Of a stretch of DNA of 64,000 bases, positions 39,567-49,197 are shown piece by piece. The stretch comes from an uncultured Pelagibacteraceae bacterium. GTDB taxonomy: Bacteria; Pseudomonadota; Alphaproteobacteria; Pelagibacterales; Pelagibacteraceae. A model generated the notes under the pieces. That model had not been told where the DNA came from and did no database searches. It was given only the letters and a program-made list of their open reading frames with translations. Each line of letters starts with the position of its first letter. The first letter of the stretch is position 1. The DNA lies in NCBI GenBank assembly GCA_902619925.1, contig CACNFY010000006.1, positions 1-64,000 on the forward strand, read 5' to 3'. The translations under genes and the position numbers were made by a program.

Positions 39567-40429
39567 TGTCTCAATTTTTTCCTCTTATATTTGTTTTACT
39601 TTGGTCATCAGCCTTTATCACAACACTGCCGATAGTTTTAAATAGCGATCCTTTTTCAGCATTGGCATTTAGGTTTTTTTTTGTTGCAGTTTGTTTTTTT
39701 TTTTATTCAATTGTTAAAAAAATTAAAATTAAAGTAAATTTTAGCAATCTTTTCAATTCATTTTCAACAGGGATATTATTTCACGGATTTTATTTAGGAG
39801 GAGTTTTTTATGCTATATTCGTTGGGTTGCCTACAAGTATTGTTGCGTTAATAGTTACATTGCAACCAATCTTAACAAACATTTTGGCAGGTTATTTCTT
39901 AAATGAAGAAGTAAATATTTATCAGTGGATTGGGGTTGTGCTTGGATTTACAGGTGCTGTTATGGTTATAGGTTTTGATATAGGATCTACTTTACCCGTG
40001 AAAGGCTTGATAGCTACCGTGATTGCTTTAATAGCAATTACCACTTCAACTATTTGGCAAAAAAAAATAAGTAATGATATTCCTCTACCTGTTAACAATA
40101 TGTACCAGGCAATTGGTGCATTGATTTTTCATTTGATAATAATTATTTTAATTTTTGAAGATACTTTTATTACAATTAATTTAGAATTTTTATTAGCTAT
40201 GAGTCATCAAGTATTTCTTGTTTCTTTAGGAGCTTTTTCAATTCTAATGTATTTAATTAAAAATAACTCAGCTAGTAAAACAGTTTCGCTATTTTTTTTA
40301 ATTCCTGCAGTCACGGCAACTATGGCTTGGGTATTTTTAGATGAGAATTTAAGTTTAGTCGATGTAATTGGTTTCATAATAACATCAATTGGAGTATTTA
40401 TTTCTACAAGAAAACAAAAGGTTCACTGA
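39566..40429 (+). CDS. DMT/EamA transporter, GTG start
   Basis: About 10 TM helices. Confidence 0.85.
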   Translation: MSQFFPLIFVLLWSSAFITTLPIVLNSDPFSALAFRFFFVAVCFFFYSIVKKIKIKVNFSNLFNSFSTGILFHGFYLGGVFYAIFVGLPTSIVALIVTLQPILTNILAGYFLNEEVNIYQWIGVVLGFTGAVMVIGFDIGSTLPVKGLIATVIALIAITTSTIWQKKISNDIPLPVNNMYQAIGALIFHLIIIILIFEDTFITINLEFLLAMSHQVFLVSLGAFSILMYLIKNNSASKTVSLFFLIPAVTATMAWVFLDENLSLVDVIGFIITSIGVFISTRKQKVH

Positions 40430-40513
40430 ATATTACATATGAGATATGAGACAATTTAATTAGTAAAAAAGTGAAAAAAAATGTTAATTTTTGATTAAAT
40501 AAAAGGAGTTAAA

Positions 40514-40831
40514 ATGAAAGCATACGTAATGGGTAATTACACCGATAAAGCTTTTCAAGGCTTTATGAAAGATCCAACAAGTGACAGGAAGGCAGTTGTG
40601 GAACAGCTTGTAAAAGCTGTTGGTGGAAAGATACATAGTATGGACATTGTTAGAGGTCCATATGATTTTATAGTAGTAACTGAGGTAGATTCATTTGATG
40701 ATCTTGCTGCAATTAAATTAGTTGTGGAAGCATCGGGTGCTGTGAAAAATATGACAATGCTAGAGTCTATAGATTTTACTAAAGCTACTACTAAAGCAAG
40801 TAAAATTGGTTACAAAGCACCAGGACAGTAA
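40514..40831 (+). CDS. GYD domain protein
   Basis: Paralog of 16882..17205; SD AAAGGAG. Confidence 0.75.
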   Translation: MKAYVMGNYTDKAFQGFMKDPTSDRKAVVEQLVKAVGGKIHSMDIVRGPYDFIVVTEVDSFDDLAAIKLVVEASGAVKNMTMLESIDFTKATTKASKIGYKAPGQ

Positions 40832-40835
40832 AAAT

Positions 40836-41204
40836 TTATTTTTTTTTGTCGTTGTCGACGACTAAGCAGATTTCTGATTTTGTCAGGAATCTGCGACCTG
40901 TTCCATTATCTAATGAGAACATTCCACCAATTCCTTTAACAGCATCAATTGTAAGGTCTGTATGTTTCCATTTTTCATATTGGTCACCATTCATATAAAA
41001 AGGTACACCTCCAATTTCGCCTAATTTTACGTCATTATCTCCTAGGGGAAACTCACCCTCTTGAAAACACATAGGAGCACTTCCATCACAACATCCACCT
41101 GATTGATGAAACATTAATTTTTCACCGTATTTTTCTTGAAGCTCAGATAATAAGCTTAATGCTGAATTTGTTGCTGATACTTTCATTTTTAAAGTACGGC
41201 CCAT
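40836..41204 (-). CDS. DUF779 family protein
   Basis: LMFHQSGGCCDGSAPMCFQEGEF; adjacent to aldehyde dehydrogenase; alternative ATG at 41186. Confidence 0.9.
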   Translation of the reverse strand: MGRTLKMKVSATNSALSLLSELQEKYGEKLMFHQSGGCCDGSAPMCFQEGEFPLGDNDVKLGEIGGVPFYMNGDQYEKWKHTDLTIDAVKGIGGMFSLDNGTGRRFLTKSEICLVVDNDKKK

Positions 41205-41222
41205 GATTTAGAATCATGGGCC
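41198..41222. repeat. Perfect inverted repeat GGCCCATGATT-TAG-AATCATGGGCC
   Basis: 11-bp arms, 3-nt loop, between ALDH and DUF779 genes, overlapping annotated ATG of DUF779. Confidence 0.95.
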
Positions 41223-41237
41223 AGTATATATTATTGA

Positions 41238-42935
41238 TTAAAAGAAGCCTAATTTTTTCTCAGCATAAGAAACATGTAAGTTCTTATTCTGTCTGTAATG
41301 ATTAAGCATCATTTTGTGAGTTTCTCTTCCAACTCCTGATTGTTTGTATCCACCAAATGGAGAGTGAGCTGGATAAGCATGATAGCAATTAGTCCATACT
41401 ATTCCTGCTTGTATTGCTCTACCCATTCTGTGAGCTATATTTCCATTTCTAGTCCATACAGCTGCTCCTAAACCATAAAGAGTGTCATTAGCAATCTTTA
41501 ATGCCTCTGCTTCATCTTTAAATTTAATTACAGATACTACAGGTCCAAAAATCTCCTCTTGAGAGATTCTCATGTCATTTTTAGCTTCAAATACAGTTGG
41601 TTGTATGTAGTTACCTTTTTCTAACCCACTATTTAACTTAGCTTCACTTCCACCTGTAAGAACTTTAGCGCCCTCTTTTTTACCAAGCTCTAGATAAGAT
41701 TTAATCTTTTCCATTTGCTCGACTGACGCTTGAGCTCCAATCATTGTTTCCATTTTTAAAGGGTTGTCTTGAACAACTGCTTTAGTTCTAGCAATAGCTC
41801 TTTCCATAAATTTATCATAGATTGACTCTTGTACTAAAGCTCTACTTGGACAAGTACATACCTCGCCTTGATTTAGATTGAACATCACAAAACCTTCAAT
41901 ACATTTATCAAAGAAGTCATCATCTTTATCCATAACGTCTTCAAAGAATATATTAGGAGATTTTCCTCCTAACTCTAATGTGATTGGAATTATGTTTTGT
42001 GCAGCATATTGCATAATCAATCTACCAGTTGTGGTTTCACCAGTAAATGCAACTTTTGCAACTCTTTTAGAAGATGCTAAAGGTTTACCTGCTTCTAAAC
42101 CAAAACCACTAACAATATTAACAACTCCTGGAGGTAATAAATCTCCAATAAGTTCCATCATTATCATGATCGATGCTGGTGTTTGCTCAGCTGGTTTTAG
42201 AACTGAACAGTTTCCTGCTGCAAGTGCTGGTGCTAATTTCCAAGTTGCCATTAATAATGGAAAATTCCAAGGAACTATTTGACCAACTACTCCTAAAGGT
42301 TCATGAAAGTTATATGAATATTGGTTATTTGCAATTTCTGCAATTGAACCTTCTTCAGCTCTAATAACCCCAGCAAAATATCTCCAGTGGTCAATTACTA
42401 AAGGTAAGTCTGCTGCCATACATTCTCTAATAGGTTTTCCGTTATCCAAACACTCTGCAACTGCCAATAAATTCAGATTTTTTTCTAAAACATCAGCAAT
42501 CTTGTATAAAATGTTTGACCTAGTAGTTATGTCTGTTTTTCCCCATTCTGGGAAAGCTGCGTGAGCCGCGTCTAGAGCAGCTTCAACGTCTTTTTCATTT
42601 GATCGTGCAACTGAACAGATCTTCTCATTAGATATCGGGCTAACATTATCAAAATATTTGCCAGATAAAGGTTCTACAAATTTACCATTAATGTAATTTC
42701 CATACTTAGCTTTAAATGGAAATTTGACCTTTAAATGAGAGGTATCTAGAACTGAAGACACTTTCATTGCTTCTGCACTCATTTTTCCTCCATTTTTTTT
42801 ACGTTTTTTTTTTGGCTTTAAGATTTTTTTAGCTTTTTTTGAATTGGAAAATTTTTTAGTCGCTTTTTTTAATTTATTCCTCTTTTTTGTCGACTTTTTT
42901 GTTTTCCTTGCAATAGCTTTTTTCTTTTTAGCCAT
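41238..42935 (-). CDS. Aldehyde dehydrogenase; core probably starts at 42782, with lysine-rich N-terminal extension in frame
   Basis: [52 protein letters not shown] before the internal ATG. Confidence 0.9.
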   Translation of the reverse strand: MAKKKKAIARKTKKSTKKRNKLKKATKKFSNSKKAKKILKPKKKRKKNGGKMSAEAMKVSSVLDTSHLKVKFPFKAKYGNYINGKFVEPLSGKYFDNVSPISNEKICSVARSNEKDVEAALDAAHAAFPEWGKTDITTRSNILYKIADVLEKNLNLLAVAECLDNGKPIRECMAADLPLVIDHWRYFAGVIRAEEGSIAEIANNQYSYNFHEPLGVVGQIVPWNFPLLMATWKLAPALAAGNCSVLKPAEQTPASIMIMMELIGDLLPPGVVNIVSGFGLEAGKPLASSKRVAKVAFTGETTTGRLIMQYAAQNIIPITLELGGKSPNIFFEDVMDKDDDFFDKCIEGFVMFNLNQGEVCTCPSRALVQESIYDKFMERAIARTKAVVQDNPLKMETMIGAQASVEQMEKIKSYLELGKKEGAKVLTGGSEAKLNSGLEKGNYIQPTVFEAKNDMRISQEEIFGPVVSVIKFKDEAEALKIANDTLYGLGAAVWTRNGNIAHRMGRAIQAGIVWTNCYHAYPAHSPFGGYKQSGVGRETHKMMLNHYRQNKNLHVSYAEKKLGFF

Positions 42936-43071
42936 TTTTTATAAATATAATTAAAGACCTTTTTAGTTTACTTGTAAATAAGACAAAAATGGAATCAACC
43001 TTCAATTGTACTAAAGAAGCTTGTTTTTATTGTTCAATTATTAAAAAATTCAAATAGGTTATTTTATTTAA

Positions 43072-43986
43072 ATGGATAGAAATTTTTTTAAGAAAATTAG
43101 GATTTTAGATGGAGGCATGGGACAAGAATTGCATGCAAAAGGACTTGTTTCAAAAGGAACACTTTGGATGACCAGCGCAATTTTGGATGAAAAATACCAC
43201 CAATTGATAATTGATACACATTTAGATTATATAAAAGCCGGCGCAGAGATAATTACTACTGCAACATTTTCTAGCAGACTTATTAGGATGAAACAAAATA
43301 AAGTTGACCACTTATTTGAGTTTGCAAATAAAAAAGCTTGTGAGCTTGCTCTAAAGGCTAAAGAGATTTCAAATAAAGAAATTTTTATTGCTGGGAGTAT
43401 TCCAGCTCAATTTGATACTTATAAAGAAGATACTAGATCAAACAAAATTATATATGATTCCTTTACAAAACAAATAAGTTGTATTGTTGAGTTTGTTGAT
43501 TTTATATATTTGGATGTGATTTCAAGTGGTAGAGAAATTGCAATAGCCACAGAAATTATTGAAAAGTTTAATAAGCCGATTTTGGTTGGGATTCATTTGT
43601 CAAAAAATGGCAATCTACCATCAGGCGAGAAAATTGAAGAAGTTATAAACAAATATAAAAGTTCCAGTTGGGTAGGTATTATATCCTCGTGTGTTTCGAT
43701 GGAAATTGCTGAGGCTTCAATCAATGAGCTTAAAATGCATAATCTACCGTTTGGTTATAAAGTTAATTTGTGGGGCAACGATGAACCCCAACCTATTAGA
43801 AAAATAAATATAGCAAAATTTAATGAAAATGCTGTTAACTTAAATACTATTATGGGAAAGAGAGTAATTGAAGATGATATATATAAAAAATTAGGCCAAA
43901 AATTTGTTGATAATGGAGCTACAATATTAGGTGGGTGTTGTGAAACAAGTCCAAAACATACAAAAATTTTATCTATGTTGAGGTGA
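43072..43986 (+). CDS. Homocysteine S-methyltransferase family
   Basis: ILDGGMGQELHAKG, ITTATFSS, ILGGCCETSPKH. Confidence 0.92.
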   Translation: MDRNFFKKIRILDGGMGQELHAKGLVSKGTLWMTSAILDEKYHQLIIDTHLDYIKAGAEIITTATFSSRLIRMKQNKVDHLFEFANKKACELALKAKEISNKEIFIAGSIPAQFDTYKEDTRSNKIIYDSFTKQISCIVEFVDFIYLDVISSGREIAIATEIIEKFNKPILVGIHLSKNGNLPSGEKIEEVINKYKSSSWVGIISSCVSMEIAEASINELKMHNLPFGYKVNLWGNDEPQPIRKINIAKFNENAVNLNTIMGKRVIEDDIYKKLGQKFVDNGATILGGCCETSPKHTKILSMLR

Positions 43987-44866
43987 GGTTTTGCTTGATA
44001 GATTTTTTCACAAAATAAAAACCAAGTATTACAGCAAGAAGTGCAATTAAAACTTTAAAAGTAATTACTTCTTTTAAAAAAATATAGCCAAGTATAACAC
44101 CAAAAATTGGGATTAAATAGGCAACTTGTGAATGGAATACTAATCCGTTTTTTTTAAGTATATGAAATCTAATTAACCATGCAATTCCTGTTGGAAATAC
44201 TCCAAGATAAATTAGGGAAATTGTTGAGTCTAATCTGGGCGTTAAATTCCAAGGTTGTTCATAATAAAGCATCATTGGAAATATTATTAGTGATCCCCAT
44301 ATTAAGATTGAGCTAGTTAAATTTTCATTTTTTTTTGAGCTAATTTTTAATGTCAATATCCCACCTATCACATAAAATGTTGAGCCAACTAGAATCATTA
44401 AAGCATAAAAGAAATTATCATTATTTATTAAAATGTTATCAGAAAATAAAATTACAATTCCAGCAAAACCAACTATTACACCAATAATTTTGGTAAAATT
44501 AATTTTTTCAGTTTTTGTAAAAAAATGGGCGAGAATTGCAGAGCTTAAAGGAGTAGTTGACATTAAAATTGCCGCTAAATTACTTTGGATTTTTTGAACT
44601 CCATATGCAATTAAAAAAAAGGGAATTACTAAATTTACAAATCCTATCAAAGCAAACCAGTACCAATCTTTTGAAAAAGCTTCAATTTTTATATTTTTAA
44701 ATAAACAAATAATAACTATTAATATAGCACCCAAAAATATTCTTAAAAATGCAATTGTAAGGGGTTCATAAGAATAAGTAGCAATTTTAATATTAAAGAA
44801 AGCTGAGGCCCAAATAAGAGAGAGTATAGAAAGAAGTATGTAATCTATTGCTTTTGGAGATGTCAT
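43973..44866 (-). CDS. DMT/EamA transporter
   Basis: About 10 TM helices; LSLIWASAFFNIKIA. Confidence 0.87.
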   Translation of the reverse strand: MTSPKAIDYILLSILSLIWASAFFNIKIATYSYEPLTIAFLRIFLGAILIVIICLFKNIKIEAFSKDWYWFALIGFVNLVIPFFLIAYGVQKIQSNLAAILMSTTPLSSAILAHFFTKTEKINFTKIIGVIVGFAGIVILFSDNILINNDNFFYALMILVGSTFYVIGGILTLKISSKKNENLTSSILIWGSLIIFPMMLYYEQPWNLTPRLDSTISLIYLGVFPTGIAWLIRFHILKKNGLVFHSQVAYLIPIFGVILGYIFLKEVITFKVLIALLAVILGFYFVKKSIKQNLTST

Positions 44867-45345
44867 TCAGTTATATCCATAATTTTACCAGTTGTTAAAT
44901 TTTGTAAATCATTAAAATTAATCCTAAAAATTGTATTTGGGTGTCCTGCTGCAGCATATAAGTTTTTAAATCTTTTTAAGTTTTGATCTAAGAAGGTTTC
45001 TAACGTATTAATAGAACCAATTGGAGACACACCACCAATGGTAAAGCCAGTTATTTCTTTAACTTTAGTAGCATTTGCCATACTTAGATCTTTAACATCA
45101 TTAATTTTTTTTAATTTATTCAACGAACATCTTTTATCTCCAGATATTAAACATAAAAAAAATGTGTTATCTTTTCTTAAAACTAAACTTTTTACTATTG
45201 CCCCTATTTCACATTTTAATGATTTAGAGGCATCTAATGCAGTTTTGGCGGTATTCTCTAATACTTGTATTTTAATATTTTTGTTGAATAAATTTAAAGC
45301 TCTTTCCACTCTTTTTACCGGTTCATTTTTAAGTAAATCATTCAT
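44863..45345 (-). CDS. YbaK/EbsC-type aminoacyl-tRNA deacylase
   Basis: EIGAIVKSLVLRKDN, TGFTIGGVSPIG, AAGHPNTIF. Confidence 0.9.
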   Translation of the reverse strand: MNDLLKNEPVKRVERALNLFNKNIKIQVLENTAKTALDASKSLKCEIGAIVKSLVLRKDNTFFLCLISGDKRCSLNKLKKINDVKDLSMANATKVKEITGFTIGGVSPIGSINTLETFLDQNLKRFKNLYAAAGHPNTIFRINFNDLQNLTTGKIMDITE

Positions 45346-45480
45346 ACAACTAATAATTGATTATTAACATTTAACTTTTGGGTTTAAATGCTATGCGTAA
45401 ATTGCATATTAGTTATCAATTTAATAAGCGATATTAATATACTTTTTTTTGTTAATAAGCCACATTTATACAGGAGATTT

Positions 45481-46887
45481 ATGAGCGCAAAAAATATACA
45501 AAAAACTATTAAAGATAAACAAATAGAATACGTAGATTTAAGATTTACTGATCCACGAGGAAAACTTCAACATGTAACTATGGATGCAAAAGTGGTGGAT
45601 AACGACATGCTAGAAGAAGGAATTTTTTTTGACGGTTCCTCAATAGCAGGTTGGAAAGCCATAAATGAGTCTGATATGATATTGAAACCAGATCTATCAA
45701 GACCAGTAATAGACCCATTTACTTCTCATAACACACTTAATATTTTTTGTGACGTTTTGGATGCAGTCAAAAAAGATCCATATGAAAGAGATCCTAGAGG
45801 AACAGCAAAGAAAGCTGAAGATTATTTAAAAAAAACTAAAATTGGAGACAAAGCATTTTTTGGACCCGAACCAGAATTTTTTGTATTTGATGATGTTAGA
45901 TATAAAAATGATATGAATGAGACAGGCTTCTCGATTGATAGCACCGAGGGTCCTTACAATACTGGAAAAAAATATGAAAATGGCAATATGGGTCATAGAC
46001 CTGGTGTGAAAGGTGGATACTTCCCAGTACCTCCAGTCGATAGTGCTCAAGATATGAGAAGTGAATATTTGAAAGCTATGAAAGATATGGGAATTAAAGT
46101 TGAAAAACATCATCATGAGGTAGCTCCAAGTCAACACGAATTGGGTATGTATTTTGGAACTTTAGTTAATCAAGCAGATAACATACAACTTTATAAATAC
46201 GCAGTACACATGGTCACTCACTCATTCGGAAAAACAGCAACCTTTATGCCTAAACCTGTAAAAGGTGATAATGGATCAGGAATGCACGTTCACCAATCTA
46301 TCTGGAAAGGTAATACTCCTTTATTTATGGGTAATGAATATGCAGGTCTTTCAAAAACCGCACTCCATTATATTGGAGGAATTTTAAGACATGCTAGAGC
46401 AATTAATGCTTTTGCTAATGCTACTACAAATAGTTATAAAAGATTAATACCAGGTTTTGAAGCACCTGTGTTACTAGCTTACTCTGCTAGAAATAGATCA
46501 GCATCTTGCAGAATTCCAATAACATTAAGTAAAAAAGCTGCTAGATGTGAAATTCGTTTTCCAGACGCTTCGGGAAATCCTTATTTGACTTTTGCTTCTA
46601 TGTTAATGGCAGGTCTTGATGGAATTAAGAATAAAATTGATCCAGGTAAATCGTTCGATAAAGATCTATATGCATTAAGTGAGTCTGAAATTAAAAAGAT
46701 TCCAACAGTTTGTGGATCTTTAAGAGAAGCTATGGAAAGTTTAGATAAAGATAGAAAATTTTTAACTCAAGGTAGTGTGTTTACTGATGATCAAATTGAT
46801 GCATATATTGATTTAAAAATGGAGGAAATTCATAACTTTGAACATACGCCTCACCCTATAGAGTTCGATATGTATTATAGTTGTTAA
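45481..46887 (+). CDS. glnA: Glutamine synthetase type I
   Basis: FDGSSIAGWKAINESDM, KGDNGSGMHVHQS; SD AGGAG before the ATG at 45481. Confidence 0.97.
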   Translation: MSAKNIQKTIKDKQIEYVDLRFTDPRGKLQHVTMDAKVVDNDMLEEGIFFDGSSIAGWKAINESDMILKPDLSRPVIDPFTSHNTLNIFCDVLDAVKKDPYERDPRGTAKKAEDYLKKTKIGDKAFFGPEPEFFVFDDVRYKNDMNETGFSIDSTEGPYNTGKKYENGNMGHRPGVKGGYFPVPPVDSAQDMRSEYLKAMKDMGIKVEKHHHEVAPSQHELGMYFGTLVNQADNIQLYKYAVHMVTHSFGKTATFMPKPVKGDNGSGMHVHQSIWKGNTPLFMGNEYAGLSKTALHYIGGILRHARAINAFANATTNSYKRLIPGFEAPVLLAYSARNRSASCRIPITLSKKAARCEIRFPDASGNPYLTFASMLMAGLDGIKNKIDPGKSFDKDLYALSESEIKKIPTVCGSLREAMESLDKDRKFLTQGSVFTDDQIDAYIDLKMEEIHNFEHTPHPIEFDMYYSC

Positions 46888-47223
46888 TTAAACCTTAAAA
46901 GACTCTCCACAACCACACCTTTCGGTTTCGTTGGGATTTTTAAAAACGAATGAAGATGAAAATTCATCTTTTTTATAATCCATTTCTGTTCCGATAAGGT
47001 AAATTATTGCTGCTGAATCTATAAAAACTTTAACACCTTTATCTTCAATAATTTCATCACTAGGGTTAATTTCTTTGGCATACTCTAAAACATATTCCAT
47101 ACCTGCACAACCACCAGATTTTACTCCGACCCTAAGACCTAATGTTTCTTTTTCACCTTTTGACATTATTTCCTTAATTCTACTTGCGGCACTATCACTT
47201 AATCTGATTACTTGTTGACTCAT
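46888..47223 (-). CDS. sufA: Fe-S assembly A-type carrier
   Basis: GGCAGMEYVLEY, CGCGESF. Confidence 0.92.
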   Translation of the reverse strand: MSQQVIRLSDSAASRIKEIMSKGEKETLGLRVGVKSGGCAGMEYVLEYAKEINPSDEIIEDKGVKVFIDSAAIIYLIGTEMDYKKDEFSSSFVFKNPNETERCGCGESFKV

Positions 47224-47516
47224 AAATTTAATTCAAGTTTTGCTGCTTCTGACATCATAGATTTGTTCCATGGTGGATCCCATACTAAATCTAAATCTAC
47301 TTTTTCGATACCATCAACTTGCATTACACTGTCTTTTACCTCTTTTGGAAGGCTTTCAGCGACTGGACAATTTGGTGTTGTCAATGTCATTTTTATTTTT
47401 GCATGGTCATTATTTATAGAAATATCATAAATCAATCCAAGTTCGTAAATATTTACTGGAATTTCTGGATCATATATTTTTTTTATTTCATTAATAATTC
47501 TGTCTTTTAATTCCAT
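47220..47516 (-). CDS. sufT: SUF-associated DUF59 (MIP18/SufT-like) protein
   Basis: IYDPEIPVNIYELGLIYDI, TTPNCPVAESLP. Confidence 0.9.
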   Translation of the reverse strand: MELKDRIINEIKKIYDPEIPVNIYELGLIYDISINNDHAKIKMTLTTPNCPVAESLPKEVKDSVMQVDGIEKVDLDLVWDPPWNKSMMSEAAKLELNL

Positions 47517-47518
47517 TT

Positions 47519-47980
47519 TTATTCTGTAGTAACCTCTTTTTGAAAATCATCTAAAGCAGTGGATAATGCGTGCCATGATAATGTTGCGCATTTAACTCTC
47601 ATTGGATAGTTCTTAACTCCACCAAGACTCATTAATTTTATTTTTTCATCACTTTTAAGTAAATCTGAATTTATATCATCTTTTTCCTTAATCATATCCA
47701 AAAATTTAGAAATTATTTCTTTTGCTTCAGTTTCACTTTTACCTTTCATAAGATCTGTCATTATTGATGCTGATGCCATTGAAATAGCACAGCCTTCTCC
47801 CTCAAAAGAAATATCGACTACTTTTTTGTTTTCATCTAATTTTAGGAATATATGTACCTTATCTCCGCATAAAGGATTATGACCTTTTGCATCCTTATTA
47901 AAATTTTCAAATTTACCTAAGTTCCTAGGGTTTTTTCCATGATCTAATATTATTTCTTGATATAAATCTTTTAAATTCAT
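47519..47980 (-). CDS. sufU: Fe-S scaffold, SufU/NifU-like
   Basis: GHNPLCGDKVHIFL, GEGCAISMASASIM, RVKCATLSWHAL. Confidence 0.9.
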   Translation of the reverse strand: MNLKDLYQEIILDHGKNPRNLGKFENFNKDAKGHNPLCGDKVHIFLKLDENKKVVDISFEGEGCAISMASASIMTDLMKGKSETEAKEIISKFLDMIKEKDDINSDLLKSDEKIKLMSLGGVKNYPMRVKCATLSWHALSTALDDFQKEVTTE

Positions 47981-49197
47981 TATTTGTTAAAAATTTTTTT
48001 ACAATTATTTATAGATTCGTTTAATTTATCTAAATCATCTTTAGTATTATATACTCCCAATGATGCTCTTGCTGATGCTGTTAGACCCAATTTCTCATGT
48101 AAAATTTGACAACAATGATGACCTGCTCTTATTGCTACACCGTCTTCGTCAAGAATAGTAGCTATATCATGAGGATGAATACCATCAATAGTAAAAGATA
48201 AAACAGCTCCTTTCTTTTTAGGATTACCTATTAATTTTACTGAGTTATTTTTTCTTAAAATTTCTTCGCCGTACTCAAGTAAGTTATTTTCATGAGTTAA
48301 AATATTATCAACTCCTATTTTGTTTAAAAACTTAATTGACTCGTCAAATGCTATTACTTGTGCGGTCGCCATTGTGCCGGCTTCAAACTTGTTGGGTAAT
48401 TCACCATAAGATATGTCATTTTTTTTTACTTCATTGATCATTCCTCCACCACCTTGATATGGAGGTAGATCATCTAACCATTTTTTTTTTGCATATAATA
48501 CCCCCAATCCTGTCGGCCCATACATTTTATGGCAGGAGATTGCATAAAAATCACAATCTAAATCCTGCATATCTAGTTTTAAATGTGGAGCGCTTTGACA
48601 CCCATCAATCATAATTGGTATTCCTTTAGAATGAGCCAGCTGAGTTATTTCTTTAACTGGCAATATTGCACCTGTTACGTTCGATAAATGAGTTATCGCT
48701 ATCATCTTTGTTTTAGATGTAATTTTCTTTTCGATACTTTCAATTGATATATCTCCATGCTCGTCTATTTCAGCAAAATTTATGTTAATACCCTTTGATT
48801 TTCTTAAATAATGCCATGGTACATAATTTGAATGATGTTCTAACTCTGTTAACAATATTTCATCTCCTTGTTTTAGATATTTCTGTCCGTAAGTATTGGC
48901 CACAAGGTTAATTGCTTCAGTTGCACCTTTAGTAAATACTATTTCATTCTTATTTTTAGCATTTATATATTTTTGTACAGATGTTCTTGTATTTTCATAG
49001 AGATTAGTAGCCGCTACAGCTAAATAATGAACACTTCGACCAACATTAGAAAATTCTTTAGTATAAAAATCATAAATTCTATCAACAACAACTAATGGTT
49101 TTTGTGAAGAATTTGCACTATCTAGGTAAACTAGGTCGTTATTATGAATTTTATTACTAAAAATTGGAAATTCTTTTTTTATATTATTTATATTCAT
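47980..49197 (-). CDS. sufS: Cysteine desulfurase
   Basis: YLDSANSSQKP, DGCQSAPHLKLDMQDLDCDFYAISCHKMYGPTG, IRAGHHCCQ. Confidence 0.95.
   Translation of the reverse strand: MNINNIKKEFPIFSNKIHNNDLVYLDSANSSQKPLVVVDRIYDFYTKEFSNVGRSVHYLAVAATNLYENTRTSVQKYINAKNKNEIVFTKGATEAINLVANTYGQKYLKQGDEILLTELEHHSNYVPWHYLRKSKGININFAEIDEHGDISIESIEKKITSKTKMIAITHLSNVTGAILPVKEITQLAHSKGIPIMIDGCQSAPHLKLDMQDLDCDFYAISCHKMYGPTGLGVLYAKKKWLDDLPPYQGGGGMINEVKKNDISYGELPNKFEAGTMATAQVIAFDESIKFLNKIGVDNILTHENNLLEYGEEILRKNNSVKLIGNPKKKGAVLSFTIDGIHPHDIATILDEDGVAIRAGHHCCQILHEKLGLTASARASLGVYNTKDDLDKLNESINNCKKIFNK

Noticed and set aside
41878-42282. 134-aa plus-strand ORF opposite aldehyde dehydrogenase
   Set aside because: Antisense shadow ORF; same reasoning applies to the other track ORFs nested antisense in ppc, iolD, sufB, glnA, prx and cysK
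42936-43071. Possible SAM riboswitch upstream of homocysteine S-methyltransferase
   Set aside because: SAM-V type riboswitches are known in this lineage, but I could not identify the conserved pseudoknot by eye; an Infernal search with the Rfam SAM-V model would decide
45346-45480. Possible riboswitch/regulatory RNA upstream of glnA
   Set aside because: No clear glnA-RNA motif or stable stem found by eye; the upstream in-frame extension of the track ORF (45388) is likely untranslated leader
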